Shown: positions 16,575-25,975, numbered from the stretch's first letter. The stretch: DNA of 64,000 nucleotides from Thiotrichales bacterium (GCA_016936535.1 JAFGXP010000003.1:152111-216110), one strand, 5' to 3'. The notes: a model not told the origin generated them from the sequence alone. Numbers and translations: made by a program.

Positions 16575-17111
16575 ATGTCACTTTGGAAAAAATTATCGCT
16601 GAGTACGCTTTATTGTGTTGGCTTGTTATTTGCCAGCAGCAGCCAAGCGGCACTTAAGGAAGGCGATTTTGCACCGTCTTTTCGCTTGAACGACCAGCAT
16701 CAACAAACCGTTAGCCTAGACGAACAGCGTGGCAAATGGGTGGTTCTGTATTTTTACCCAAAAAATGACACCCCCGGCTGCACCACCGAAGCCTGTAGCT
16801 TTCGCGATAACATCAACCAAATCATTGCCCAACAAGCGGTGATTCTGGGGGTCAGTGTCGATTCCAGTGCAAGCCATCGCGAGTTTGCAGAGAAGTACAA
16901 ACTGCCTTTTAGTTTATTGGCCGACGAGAAAGCGGAGGTCGCTGCGCAATATGATGCGGTATTAAACCTAGGGGTAATTAAGTTTGCCCGTCGTCACAGT
17001 TTTATTATTAATCCAGAAGGCAAAATTGCGCGCATTTACCGCAATGTTGACCCTCAGCAGCACGTAGCAGAAATATTGAGTGATCTGCAACGCCTGCAAC
17101 AAGCGCAATAA
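16575..17111 (+). CDS. Exported peroxiredoxin, Bcp/PrxQ type
   Basis: This thiol peroxidase (178 residues) carries the peroxidatic Cys69 in DTPGCTTEAC and a resolving Cys74 five residues later, as in Bcp. FYPKNDTPGC is typical. Unlike ordinary cytosolic Bcp it starts with a signal peptide (basic WKK, hydrophobic core, SSSQA-A cleavage near 25), which suggests a periplasmic location. It follows the MFS gene by 9 bp and precedes msrA by 14 bp. A role in removing peroxides formed under light or oxygen stress fits the setting. Confidence 0.9.
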   Translation: MSLWKKLSLSTLYCVGLLFASSSQAALKEGDFAPSFRLNDQHQQTVSLDEQRGKWVVLYFYPKNDTPGCTTEACSFRDNINQIIAQQAVILGVSVDSSASHREFAEKYKLPFSLLADEKAEVAAQYDAVLNLGVIKFARRHSFIINPEGKIARIYRNVDPQQHVAEILSDLQRLQQAQ

Positions 17112-17125
17112 GGGAAGCATCCATC

Positions 17126-17674
17126 ATGTCCACTCTTTATTTAGCTGATATTGTCTTGGGAATGGGCTGCTTTTGGGGCGCAGAAAAACGGATGAGCCAA
17201 ATTCCTGGCGTGCACGATGTGGAATCCGGTTATGCAAATGGCGAACGACCTATTACCGATTATCAAACGGTTTTAAGTGTTGAAAAAGCGCGCCAATTAG
17301 GCTTAAGCAATGAGCGTAATCACGCCGAAGTGGTTCGGGTGTATTTTGATCCGACGCAAGTCTCTTTGACAACCCTACTGGCACACTTTTGGGAAAACCA
17401 TAATCCGACTCAGGGCGATCGACAAGGCAATGATGTTGGCAGTAATTATCGCAGCGCTATCTACTTTCAAACGCCAGAACAAGAAACGATTGCCCATGAA
17501 ACCCTTGCGCACTATCAACGCGCATTGAATGAGGCTGGCTGGGGGAAAATCACCACGGAGATTGCAGCACTGCATCACTATAATCGCGCTGAAGAGTACC
17601 ATCAGGACTATCTGCAAAAACATCCGCAGGGGTATTGTGGACTCGGTGGCACTGGCGTTGCCTACCCGCGTTAA
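17126..17674 (+). CDS. msrA: Peptide methionine-S-sulfoxide reductase
   Basis: MsrA reduces methionine-S-sulfoxide in oxidised proteins. The 182-residue protein has the catalytic Cys15 in GCFWGAE, plus the conserved ENHNPTQGDRQGND and HHYNRAEEYHQDYLQK. A second Cys near the C-terminus (GYCGLGGTG) is probably the recycling cysteine. No signal peptide is visible, so it is cytoplasmic. It ends the rightward oxidative-stress set. Confidence 0.93.
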   Translation: MSTLYLADIVLGMGCFWGAEKRMSQIPGVHDVESGYANGERPITDYQTVLSVEKARQLGLSNERNHAEVVRVYFDPTQVSLTTLLAHFWENHNPTQGDRQGNDVGSNYRSAIYFQTPEQETIAHETLAHYQRALNEAGWGKITTEIAALHHYNRAEEYHQDYLQKHPQGYCGLGGTGVAYPR

Positions 17675-17728
17675 CCCGATGGCTGTGGTAAAATTCGGTC
17701 CAATCACCCTCTTGCTGCCGAAGGAATC

Positions 17729-20700
17729 ATGCCGCAAACCCGTTCCCTCACTTGGAAAACCGGTCTACTGTTTTTCAGCCTACTAACGTTCGCGTTTGGC
17801 ACGCTCTATAGCGTGCACCATCTGTTTTTTACGCATAGCGCTTTGGAGATGCTCAGCAAACAGGCGTTGGAGCAAATTCAGCAGAGCGAAAACCAGCTTC
17901 AACGGGTGGTACAAAAAGCCACTCGCTTGCATCAGGTCTTACACCAGAACCGACTTCTCAACCAGCTCACACCCAAAGAGAGTGCCGAGCAGGAATTGCA
18001 ATCGCTCTTGCTCACCTTGGTGGACAGCAATCCACGGATTAAACATCTACGCTTGCTGGACGTACAAGGCCAAACGTTATTGCATTTACGCCGCCATCGT
18101 CCAGAAGCCAACCCATTCTTTGCCTTAGCGCAAAGTGAGCGCAATCCTTTAATACCGACTTTGGCGCAAAACCTTAATGAAAATGCCGTTTTAACGCGAC
18201 TCAACTCGCAAGCGCAAACACTTGATGGCACAGAACAGCAGTGGCAACTGCAAACGTTGAGTCAGTGGCAGACGCATTCTTCAGAACTCAAAGGCTTTTT
18301 GCAAATCGACTGGTTTATTGAAGACTTACTCACCCCCCTACTCCACTCTCCCCTCTATCATGCTCAGCTATTGGAACTCACTCCCAACCTGCTGGCTGAG
18401 GCGCAAGAAAAAGGCCTGAGTGCGCAAACCATTTCCCTCTTAGAAGCCTTAGAGCAACGCACTCAGGTGCAGAACCAAGAGTGGATTGGCGTGCACTTTG
18501 CCCTTCCGATTACGCAAAAATTTGTTTTGATTTTGCAAATTTCGCCTCAGGCTTTGCCCAGTGTTGACCAGCAAAAAAATTGGCATTGGTTGTTCACTGC
18601 GGCCCTCAGCTTGGCGCTCCTGGTACTGGGTATCTGGTTAACCTTAAGCTTTATCTATCAGCAGTGGCGGCAATTGCAGCAATCGCGCTTACAGTTTCAG
18701 CGCGCCCGGGCCCAAGCCCAAGTCGGACTCTGGCAGATGAATTTAACCCAACAGCAGCTGCATTTTGATTCAACCTTACAACAGCTTTGGCCATTTCTTC
18801 ATCAAAAACCGACTCTGCCCTTAACCCTGCTGTTACAACTGCCGCCGACTCTCGCTAAAGCCTTCCAAAATTTAGCCAACCAGTTTGAACAGGCGAACTT
18901 GGCAAGCGAAGGTCAATTCGAAATTGAATTGCAAGGCGTAATGCATCGGCAAATTTGGCAAATTCACTATCATTTTTCGGTAAACCTCAATCTGCAACGG
19001 ATCTGTCACGGTAGCGCTTACGAAATTACCGACCGCCAAGCCTTTCGACAACAGCTGCAAGAACAAGAAAATCGCTGGAAACTGGCCCTGCTAAACGACG
19101 GTGCCGGCTTTTGGGAATGGCAAATCAATACCGACCTGCTCAGCTTATCTCCTCCGCTGAGGGTTCTGTTGGACTTTGACGAGGGGCAACCGCAATGCGA
19201 ACGGCAAAAGTGGCTGCAACAAGTTCATCCAGAAGATCAAGGCCGATTGCGAAAACTCTATCATGCACTCTTGCAGGGAGAATTTAGCAGCTACCAAATT
19301 GACTACCGACTGCTCAATCCAAAAGCACCCAATTCGATACGCTGGTTGCACGAGCATGGACTGATTCTCGGTACCAACCCAGATCAACGACCCACCCGAG
19401 TTATCGGCACGCTCAGCGACATCACCGAGCGCAAATTACATGAATTGACTGCGCAGCGCCTTACGCAAGAACAACAGATGCTGTTTAACACCATCGACAG
19501 CATTTTAATCACCTGCGATCAAAACGGCATCATCACCCATTTCAATCGCGCGGCCGCTCAACAGCTTTTTTACTTTACCGATAAGGTCGTTGGCAAGTTA
19601 AGTCTAATGAGCCTATTACAAGCCAGGGACTTTATTGGCTATGCACAGAAATTTCGGTTAGAAATCAACGAAAACACGCCCCCCTTAAGCTTTAAAAGCC
19701 TACTCAAAATTATTGAGCGTCAACCGGTTCGTGCTTTTAACAGCCATTTACGCACGCGGGAAAACGGCACCATTCCGGTACTCTTGTCCTTGTTTATCAA
19801 ACAAGACGAAAATCAGCAAGCGAATGGTTTGGTACTGAGCGCTACCGATTTACGGCCGCAACTTTTACTGCAAGAGCGACATGATGAGTTTGAAAATAAA
19901 TACTACAACCTGTTTGAACAGTCATTAGATGGCATTTTACTGCTGGATGCAGTGAGCTTAGCGCTGGTTGAATTCAATCAAACGTTTTGCAAGATGCTCG
20001 ATCTGGAACCACAGCAGGCACGCAGCCTGACACTTGCACAACTTGACAGCCCGATAAAAAGTAAAAGTTTGCGTCAACAACTCAAAAAACTCACCAAAAC
20101 CGATGCCATTTCTTTTGAAACGGTTTTGCTTAACCACCACGGCGATACCAAGGATTTTTTAGTCAAAATTCGACGCATTCAGGGCGCACAACGTGAACTG
20201 CTGTATGTTATTTTGCACGACATCAGTGATTTCAAAGTGATTCAAAAACGGCTTGAGGAGCAGAGTTCTCGTTTAATCCAGGCACAAAGTCTCGGTAAAC
20301 TTGGCAGTTGGAGCTATCAATTCGCCAGTCGAAAGATGCATTGGTCTCTAGAGATGTACACCATCTTTGAAAAAAACCCACTGGCCTATGAACCTAACTT
20401 TGATGACTTTTTCTTTTTTAGCCATCCGGATGAGCGTAAGAAGGTTCGTCAAACCTTTCATAAAGCCAAAAATGACAACCGATTATTTCAACTGGAACAT
20501 CGGATTCAAATGGCAGATGGTCGCAGTAAGCACATTTTAGAAAGAGCAACCTTTACCCGTAACGAACAAGGAGAGCTTCTGCAAGCTCAAGGAACCGTGC
20601 AAGATATCAGCACGATTAAACAACTACAAGAAGAGCTGATACAAGCGAAAGTGACTGCCGAAAAGGCCAACCGAGCAAAGAGTTATTTCTTAGCCAATAT

Positions 20701-22558
20701 GTCACACGAAATTCGTACGCCTCTCAACGGCATTATCGGCTTGAATCAGTTATTACAGCGCACACCACTGAATCCCATCCAGCAAGAATACGTGGAAAAA
20801 TCGGCTCGAACCTCTAAAGCATTGATGAATCTTTTGAATGACATCCTTGACTACACCAAAGTCGAAGCGGGCAAAGTTCAGCTGGAGGCCACCGATTTTA
20901 CCTTGAGTGATTTACTCGATAACCTGGCCGACCTTTTCTCAATTGAAGCCGAAAATAAAGCGCTGGAACTGGTTTTTTTGGTCGAACCCAGCCTACCAGA
21001 TCGCTGGATTGGCGACCCTTTACGTCTCTCGCAGATTTTTAATAACTTGCTGGGCAATGCACTGAAATTCACCGCAAACGGCGAAATCAAGCTGGAAATT
21101 CGCTCGCGTGCGCAACATGAAAAAGTGTGGATGATCGAAGCAACCATCAGCGACACCGGCATCGGGATTGCCCCTGAACATCGCTCTAAACTCTTTAAGC
21201 CTTTTTCACAAGCCGAAACCTCCAACACCCGAAAATATGGTGGTACCGGCCTAGGCCTGACTATCAGTAAACAATTGGTCGAACAAATGGGGGGAGAAAT
21301 CTGGCTTGATGAGGATTATCAAGCCGGCTGCCGCTTTGGGTTTACGGTGGCGCTACAGACCCCACCTCCGCTCAAATCAACGACTAAACCTTTGGCAAAA
21401 CCTTTGACAAAATCTATGGTACTTGCTTGGTTGACACGCACTGACGAGGCCGAAAATTTAGCGGCCGTACTGGCCCGTGCCAATCTGGAATTACAATTTT
21501 GCAATACCTACTCTGAGTGTCAAAAACGATTGCAATCCGATTTCTTTCAAGCCGTGCTCCTAGAGCCGATTTCGCTTAGCAATGATGAGTTGGAAATTTT
21601 GGTTGCTTTATGCCCGCCCTACACTTCACTATTTCTGATTGGCAAACCCCGTCTTGATGCGGGAGGGGAAGTCTCGCTGACGTTACAACCCCATGTGCAC
21701 TCGATTCGAAAACCCTTAATCAGTCAAAAACTGTGTCAAGCCATCCTCGAACCCCTTCGGCTTGAAAAAAACCCTACCAAAGCATTTCCGCAATTTAAAG
21801 GACGAGTTTTAGTGGTTGAAGACAATGCAATTAATCGCTTTGTCGTACGGGATTTTCTAGAGCAATTTGGCCTTGAAGTGCAAGAAGCCGAAAATGGTGA
21901 GGAAGCCGTACGCCTCGCTAAAACCCAGACCCACGCCTTAATCCTTATGGATCTACAGATGCCGGTTATGGACGGTTTTGAAGCGGCGCGCACCATTCGG
22001 GAGTTTGATGCCGACACACCGATTATTGCCTTGAGTGCCGCCGTGATGGAGAGCGATTTGGCGGTATGTGAAGCCGCTGGCATGAATGAACACCTGAGTA
22101 AACCGCTGACTTTGCAAAAACTAGAACCTCTACTCAGCCGCTACCTTGCAGCTGATGCACCTAACGCGCCCACCACAATCGAAAAAAATGAACTTGAAAA
22201 AATATCGAACGAAAAAATAGACTATGAAACCTTGCCTTTGATTGATTACAACGCGCTTCAGGAGCGCTACCCATCTTCCAGCACCCGTCAAAACTTATTA
22301 GAACAACTGCAGCAAAGTTACCAAGACTTCACGACTCATCATGCCGCACTCGCCAGCGATTCTGCAGAGTTTGATCGTGAAATCCATACTTTAAAAGGTG
22401 TATGTGCGGTTTTGGCACTGACTCAACTCAATGCCATCGTACAAGCCTTCTACCTTGCCAAAACCCCAACCGAAAAAAATCGGCTTCGTCCTCTACTGGA
22501 ACAAAGCCTTGTCCAAACGCTTAAACAAAGCGCCTGCCCCTTGCCAGAAATACATTAG
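17729..22558 (+). CDS. Multi-PAS hybrid sensor histidine kinase with receiver and Hpt domain
   Basis: The 1609-residue membrane kinase has two membrane segments (about 11-33 and 285-312) around a periplasmic sensor region, then about four PAS domains (448-565, 584-710, 725-837, 855-970). The HisKA H-box [12 protein letters not shown] has His993; the ATP-binding domain carries [10 protein letters not shown] and the G-box YGGTGLGL near 1175. A first receiver-like domain (about 1230-1345) has VLLEP instead of an acidic pocket and is probably a pseudoreceiver. The true receiver has Asp1408 in [11 protein letters not shown], and a C-terminal Hpt has His1553 in IHTLKG. The gene is 54 bp after msrA; its signal and partner are unknown. 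Confidence 0.9.
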   Translation: MPQTRSLTWKTGLLFFSLLTFAFGTLYSVHHLFFTHSALEMLSKQALEQIQQSENQLQRVVQKATRLHQVLHQNRLLNQLTPKESAEQELQSLLLTLVDSNPRIKHLRLLDVQGQTLLHLRRHRPEANPFFALAQSERNPLIPTLAQNLNENAVLTRLNSQAQTLDGTEQQWQLQTLSQWQTHSSELKGFLQIDWFIEDLLTPLLHSPLYHAQLLELTPNLLAEAQEKGLSAQTISLLEALEQRTQVQNQEWIGVHFALPITQKFVLILQISPQALPSVDQQKNWHWLFTAALSLALLVLGIWLTLSFIYQQWRQLQQSRLQFQRARAQAQVGLWQMNLTQQQLHFDSTLQQLWPFLHQKPTLPLTLLLQLPPTLAKAFQNLANQFEQANLASEGQFEIELQGVMHRQIWQIHYHFSVNLNLQRICHGSAYEITDRQAFRQQLQEQENRWKLALLNDGAGFWEWQINTDLLSLSPPLRVLLDFDEGQPQCERQKWLQQVHPEDQGRLRKLYHALLQGEFSSYQIDYRLLNPKAPNSIRWLHEHGLILGTNPDQRPTRVIGTLSDITERKLHELTAQRLTQEQQMLFNTIDSILITCDQNGIITHFNRAAAQQLFYFTDKVVGKLSLMSLLQARDFIGYAQKFRLEINENTPPLSFKSLLKIIERQPVRAFNSHLRTRENGTIPVLLSLFIKQDENQQANGLVLSATDLRPQLLLQERHDEFENKYYNLFEQSLDGILLLDAVSLALVEFNQTFCKMLDLEPQQARSLTLAQLDSPIKSKSLRQQLKKLTKTDAISFETVLLNHHGDTKDFLVKIRRIQGAQRELLYVILHDISDFKVIQKRLEEQSSRLIQAQSLGKLGSWSYQFASRKMHWSLEMYTIFEKNPLAYEPNFDDFFFFSHPDERKKVRQTFHKAKNDNRLFQLEHRIQMADGRSKHILERATFTRNEQGELLQAQGTVQDISTIKQLQEELIQAKVTAEKANRAKSYFLANMSHEIRTPLNGIIGLNQLLQRTPLNPIQQEYVEKSARTSKALMNLLNDILDYTKVEAGKVQLEATDFTLSDLLDNLADLFSIEAENKALELVFLVEPSLPDRWIGDPLRLSQIFNNLLGNALKFTANGEIKLEIRSRAQHEKVWMIEATISDTGIGIAPEHRSKLFKPFSQAETSNTRKYGGTGLGLTISKQLVEQMGGEIWLDEDYQAGCRFGFTVALQTPPPLKSTTKPLAKPLTKSMVLAWLTRTDEAENLAAVLARANLELQFCNTYSECQKRLQSDFFQAVLLEPISLSNDELEILVALCPPYTSLFLIGKPRLDAGGEVSLTLQPHVHSIRKPLISQKLCQAILEPLRLEKNPTKAFPQFKGRVLVVEDNAINRFVVRDFLEQFGLEVQEAENGEEAVRLAKTQTHALILMDLQMPVMDGFEAARTIREFDADTPIIALSAAVMESDLAVCEAAGMNEHLSKPLTLQKLEPLLSRYLAADAPNAPTTIEKNELEKISNEKIDYETLPLIDYNALQERYPSSSTRQNLLEQLQQSYQDFTTHHAALASDSAEFDREIHTLKGVCAVLALTQLNAIVQAFYLAKTPTEKNRLRPLLEQSLVQTLKQSACPLPEIH

Positions 22559-23124
22559 ACAACTCACCTTTTACCCCGAACAAATCATGAGCGTCGCTGT
22601 CTTAATCCATCTCGTTCTAATCAGCATTTCGAAAACCAAACCCCAGAAAATGCCAAACTCAGAACAAAAAAAACCCGTCATAAGACGGGCAATCAAAATA
22701 TACGAAGCATAATAAACAATGAACTTTTCTAGCTACTTAAAACAAGTTAAAGAAATTGTTTACGGTCTTTATTTTAAGTATGTCACTTTCAAAAGCAACA
22801 AAAAACAGAAAATTATTAATGCTTTTTTTTCACTATATAAAATCGTAATAAGCAATAATGCATTATAATTAACTAAATGAATACTTTTATACACAATAAA
22901 ACAAATTAGTGGTATTTTATGTTCTATTTTTCCTTTTGATTAAAAAATAATCCATCTTTTTTGCCCAGTAAGCTTGCCTTACCCTAGGTTTTGGGGTATT
23001 TTTGTCTTCAGCTTCTATAGAAAATTGCAAATTTTCACGTCAACTTATGCGATGACGGCAAAGCAAAGTTATTTTTTTACACTTTTAGCGCAAAGCGTTA
23101 ATCCCTTAAATTCTAGGAGTCATC
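22559..23124. other. AT-rich intergenic region, 566 bp
   Basis: No convincing gene was found. A 49-codon plus-strand frame (22719-22868) lacks a ribosome site. A leftward terminator-like hairpin lies at 22666-22689. The last 150 bp before the Gly/Leu-repeat gene (AGGAG at about 23115) are presumably its leader; no known riboswitch was recognised there. Confidence 0.6.
22666..22689 (-). terminator. Leftward intrinsic terminator with no matching gene
   Basis: CCCGTC (22674-22679) and GACGGG (22684-22689) enclose a 4-nt loop; on the minus strand the stem is followed by eight Ts (22666-22673). There is no minus-strand gene to its right before 25.3 kb, so it may end a small or antisense RNA, or back up the end of the kinase gene region. 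Confidence 0.6.
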
Positions 23125-24153
23125 ATGCTTGTATCTCTATTGGGTCTAGAAACCCCACCAGCATCAGAATTCAACTCTGACGACGGCGTTGCTGCGATCG
23201 TTGGAACCCTTAAAAAACTGCCACTTATTGGTGATACCGTTGGTCCACTGATCAATACCTTGCACGGCCTTCCCCTTGTTGGTGAAGACATTAAATTTGT
23301 TACCTCTACACTTCACTCGGTTTTACCAGGTGGAACTCTAATCAATGACGTGGTCGAAACGGTTACCAGCCTGCCAGTGGTAGGTGATGTACTAAGCCTT
23401 GTTGAAACCCTTGATAACAACCTATTAGGGGGTATCACTGGACCAGGCGGTCTAGTTCCAAGCCTCTTAGCACCGGATGGATTAGTTGGCGGTCTATTAG
23501 GTACCGTTGGTGGTCTCGTCAACAATCTTCCTATCGTTGGCGACCTATTGGGCGGCGGTGAAGGTGGCGATGGTCTATTGGGCGGCTTGCTCGGTGGCGA
23601 AGGCGGTTTACTCGGTGGCTTACTCGGCGGTGAGGGTGGTTTGCTTGGCGGCTTGTTAGGCGGTGGAGAAGGCGGGCTTTTGGGCGGCCTACCGATCGTT
23701 GGCAACTTGTTGGGCAGTGATGGTTTAGTTGGCGGACTACTCAGCGAAGATGGCGTAGTTGGCGGTGTTTTAAGCACCCTGATTGGTGAAAATGGTGTTG
23801 TTACTGGATTGGTCGGTACCGTTACCGGTCTGCTGGATAATCTACCAATTGTTGGCGACCTATTGGGTGGCGACGGCCTATTAGGCGGGCTACTTGGTGG
23901 TGGCGGTCTATTAGGCGGCTTATTGGGTGGCGGCGAAGGTGGTCTTCTAAACCTTGGCGATCTTTTAGGTGGTGATGACGGCGGTTTATTAGGTGGTTTG
24001 CTAGGCGGTGGTTCTGCAGATACGTCTGTTGACGTTTCCGCATCGGCTTCTGCTTCTACCGGTTCAAGCGGCTTGTTAGGTGGCTTGTTGGGTGGCGACG
24101 GCCTACTTGGCGGCTTGTTAGGCGGCGATGGCCTATTAGGTGGCCTTTTGTAA
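23125..24153 (+). CDS. Gly/Leu-rich repeat protein of unknown function
   Basis: I do not recognise a characterised family. The 342-residue protein has a non-repetitive N-terminus with three spaced LP(L/V)(I/V)G(D/E) units (residues 31-88), then is dominated by GLLGGLLGG runs, broken by LPIVGDLLGG or LPIVGNLLG segments and acidic GEGG/GDG turns, and a Ser/Ala spacer (SVDVSASASAST) near 308-320. There is no signal peptide or cysteine. The repeats could form a hydrophobic beta or amphipathic assembly; this is speculation. It has a clear AGGAG site and its own strong terminator, so it is a real, monocistronic gene. Confidence 0.75.
   Translation: MLVSLLGLETPPASEFNSDDGVAAIVGTLKKLPLIGDTVGPLINTLHGLPLVGEDIKFVTSTLHSVLPGGTLINDVVETVTSLPVVGDVLSLVETLDNNLLGGITGPGGLVPSLLAPDGLVGGLLGTVGGLVNNLPIVGDLLGGGEGGDGLLGGLLGGEGGLLGGLLGGEGGLLGGLLGGGEGGLLGGLPIVGNLLGSDGLVGGLLSEDGVVGGVLSTLIGENGVVTGLVGTVTGLLDNLPIVGDLLGGDGLLGGLLGGGGLLGGLLGGGEGGLLNLGDLLGGDDGGLLGGLLGGGSADTSVDVSASASASTGSSGLLGGLLGGDGLLGGLLGGDGLLGGLL
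23540..24150 (+). repeat. Coding tandem repeats (GLLGG units)
   Basis: Degenerate repeats of the type GGCGGCTTGTTAGGCGGT, encoding GLLGG, fill most of this stretch of the Gly/Leu-repeat gene. Codons for the same residues vary (TTA, TTG, CTA, CTT, CTC; GGC, GGT, GGA), so the protein pattern rather than the DNA seems conserved. Confidence 0.8.
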
Positions 24154-24185
24154 GCCATTTATCTCCCTAGGTGTGAGATCAAAAA

Positions 24186-24211
24186 GCGAGCCCTTAAAGC
24201 TCGCTTTTTTT
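24186..24211 (+). terminator. Intrinsic terminator of the Gly/Leu-repeat gene
   Basis: GCGAGC (24186-24191), 7-nt loop, GCTCGC (24199-24204) and a run of seven Ts, 33 bp after the stop codon. Confidence 0.85.
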
Positions 24212-24298
24212 GTTTGAAAGCACCAAAACCATCGTTATTCAATGCCGCATTAACCCAATTAAAAGTACTTCTAAAAACACTTTCCACCCGCAAGCGCT

Positions 24299-24327
24299 TA
24301 TACACCCATTCAGAATCGAGTACAATC
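24299..24327 (+). promoter_or_regulatory. Possible promoter of the small exported protein gene
   Basis: TTATAC (24299-24304), 17-bp spacer, TACAAT (24322-24327), about 45 bp before the ATG at 24378. Confidence 0.4.
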
Positions 24328-24377
24328 GAAAATGCTTTTAACCCAATCCAAACGGATGCCACTCGGGAGATAAATTG

Positions 24378-25034
24378 ATGCGTTTTTTCCTCAACTTAGC
24401 GACCTATATCGGCTATTTGAGTTTGAGCTTATTTACCAGCCAAACCGTTTATGCTCAGGCGACAAATTCGCATTCGCCTGAATTACAACGCTATGCGCTC
24501 TGCGCTGCGCTCAGTTCAAATACCCAAAAAAATGAATTTAGCCAAGCACTTATCCAAGTCTTACAAACCGCTAAAATCGCGCCAAATTCAGCCCAAGCGA
24601 AACAACAGGCAGAGCAGAGAATACAGGTTTTAGAGCAAACATTTTCAGTCTACCCTCTGACCAGTAAACAAAAACTGTTCAATAGGCTTTGTCTTGATCT
24701 TCAAAAGCCAATTGATCAAAACTTTGCAGGCTTGAAGATCGAAGAGATGCCCGTCGCAATACAAGAAAAAATTTCACTGATTGCTGAATGTGCCCTGCTT
24801 TCGGAACGTAACGACCTAGCCGCTCAAGCAAAACAACTGACTGCGGCAAATGCATTAATTGTTATCGCGGCTGGGATTAACGGCAAAAATCAAGCTTTAA
24901 TCGAACTCAAGCAAGTACATCAGTCACTTAACGAAACTTTCGGAAAATTGACGCCTGAACAATTACAGCAGCGTTTTACCCGTAGCTGCAACGAAGTACA
25001 AGCCCTGCAAAACAAACAAAAGCCTAAGGAATAA
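24378..25034 (+). CDS. Hypothetical exported protein, 218 residues
   Basis: The family is not recognised. The ATG at 24378 follows GGGAGAT; an in-frame TTG is immediately upstream. The first 27 residues form a signal peptide ending VYAQA, so the mature protein is probably periplasmic. It is Gln/Ala/Leu-rich, likely all helical, with four cysteines spaced through the mature part (for example YALCAALS, FNRLCLDL, IAECALLS, RSCNEVQ) that could form two disulfides. It lies 4 bp before a small membrane protein gene. Confidence 0.7.
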   Translation: MRFFLNLATYIGYLSLSLFTSQTVYAQATNSHSPELQRYALCAALSSNTQKNEFSQALIQVLQTAKIAPNSAQAKQQAEQRIQVLEQTFSVYPLTSKQKLFNRLCLDLQKPIDQNFAGLKIEEMPVAIQEKISLIAECALLSERNDLAAQAKQLTAANALIVIAAGINGKNQALIELKQVHQSLNETFGKLTPEQLQQRFTRSCNEVQALQNKQKPKE

Positions 25035-25038
25035 GAGC

Positions 25039-25281
25039 ATGGACATTTGGAGCAAAATTTTTTGGCAGGGTGGACTCGGTTTGGCCATTATTGTTTTTGG
25101 TGTGGCAATCAGTGCCTTGCTAAATGCCGAAAATGGGCAATTGAATGTGGAGAACCTTGAGCACTTAAGCGGCACTTATAGTGCCCTGTTCTCAACGCTT
25201 CAATTTGTGATGTATCCATGGCTGGCCCTAGGCGTTTTTCTTATTATTCGCTTTATTCGCCGTCGTCTGATTTCAAACTAA
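25039..25281 (+). CDS. Small two-helix membrane protein, 80 residues
   Basis: No family recognised. Two hydrophobic segments (about 10-28 and 53-72) are separated by a polar loop and followed by the basic tail RFIRRRLISN, which suggests a hairpin with both ends in the cytoplasm. It starts 4 bp after the exported protein, so the two probably work together. Confidence 0.65.
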   Translation: MDIWSKIFWQGGLGLAIIVFGVAISALLNAENGQLNVENLEHLSGTYSALFSTLQFVMYPWLALGVFLIIRFIRRRLISN

Positions 25282-25346
25282 TGCCCTCTATTTTTGCATC
25301 TTAAGGTGTTGCATTTTCATCACAAAAAACTAATTTTAAATAAGCA

Positions 25347-25496
25347 TTAAGCCTCACTACGCCCATGCCCGCCCCACCTTGCAGGCCCAAGCCATATATA
25401 TGCACCCGCTCTAGTTCGCATCCGATGAAACTTAATATTTAGCGAATTACAAAAGTCATTCATCAAGGCAAAGCAGGTCTCTACTCCCCTCAACAT
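25347..25496 (-). CDS. Possible short ORF, 49 residues
   Basis: A leftward ATG-to-TAA frame encodes a protein with the segment GAYIWLGPARWGGHGRS. No ribosome site is convincing and no family is recognised. It lies about 110 bp downstream of the leftward promoter-like element at 25614-25642 and might be a gene remnant. Confidence 0.2.
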   Translation of the reverse strand: MLRGVETCFALMNDFCNSLNIKFHRMRTRAGAYIWLGPARWGGHGRSEA

Positions 25497-25604
25497 CGAT
25501 TTATTTAGGGCTTTCTTAGCGCCTATTTTGCTTTTTTTCTGGTCATTGACTGGATACCTTTGAGCTCATCCCGACTCAAGGCAATCAATAAGCTTGAACA
25601 TCCG

Positions 25605-25642
25605 TGTAAAAAACCTATACAAAAAACCATTTTCTTATACAA
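25605..25642. promoter_or_regulatory. TATACAA tandem repeats, candidate LitR-type operator/promoter
   Basis: TGTAAAA (25605-25611), TATACAA (25616-25622) and TATACAA (25636-25642) repeat in the same direction, the first two 11 bp apart. A 20-bp block around AACCTATACAAAAAA matches the operator at 13.8 kb almost exactly. It forms TTGTAT-N17-TATAGG leftward, and a TACAAT -10 (25638-25643) rightward. Confidence 0.55.
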
Positions 25643-25649
25643 TAATTAA

Positions 25650-25806
25650 TGCACTGATGATCGTACTTAACGACAATTCAGTTCAATCGCGGGGTTTGAA
25701 CGAAAAGCGTATATCGGTACTTTAAATGCCTATTCAACGCAAGTTGCTCCGCTTGTAACCAGAGAAAGATTCGCGTTGAAAACGCGTCACCATTAACGCT
25801 TTTTTT
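25650..25806 (+). ncRNA. Candidate small RNA downstream of the TATACAA repeats
   Basis: A transcript from the rightward TACAAT -10 would run about 157 nt to a T-run at 25800-25806. Just before it two alternative stems compete: CGCGTT-GAA-AACGCG (25772-25786) and GCGT (25784-25787) with ACGC (25796-25799). No meaningful ORF lies inside. The -35 is poor, so this is a tentative call. Confidence 0.3.
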
Positions 25807-25948
25807 GTAAGCCCAATTCACCCCCGTTGATTCATGCAAAAAATGCAACAATCAACCTGTAATTCAAGAATAAAAAACCAAAGGGATTTATTTTTTCTAT
25901 CATCACGATAGTTAAATCAAAAAATCAAGTATTTTTTTGGCCATTTTC

Positions 25949-25975
25949 TTGTTTTATAAAAAAAGATTATATAAT
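25949..25975 (+). promoter_or_regulatory. Promoter with consensus -10 upstream of the helix-turn-helix gene
   Basis: TATAAT (25970-25975) with TTGTTT (25949-25954) at 15 bp, or a poorer hexamer at 17 bp. The leader to 26192 would be about 210 nt. Confidence 0.5.

Noticed and set aside
22719..22868. 49-codon plus-strand frame in the AT-rich gap
   Set aside because: Composition is that of AT-rich noncoding DNA and no Shine-Dalgarno sequence precedes it.
23030..23124. Possible c-di-GMP riboswitch in the leader of the Gly/Leu-repeat gene (GGCAAAGC-like pieces)
   Set aside because: The conserved GEMM core and receptor elements could not be aligned; only short chance matches.
23313..24158. 281-codon Pro/Ser-rich leftward frame antisense to the Gly/Leu-repeat gene
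   Set aside because: Its low-complexity composition is the mirror of the GLLGG codons; no ribosome site, and the plus-strand gene has AGGAG and a terminator.
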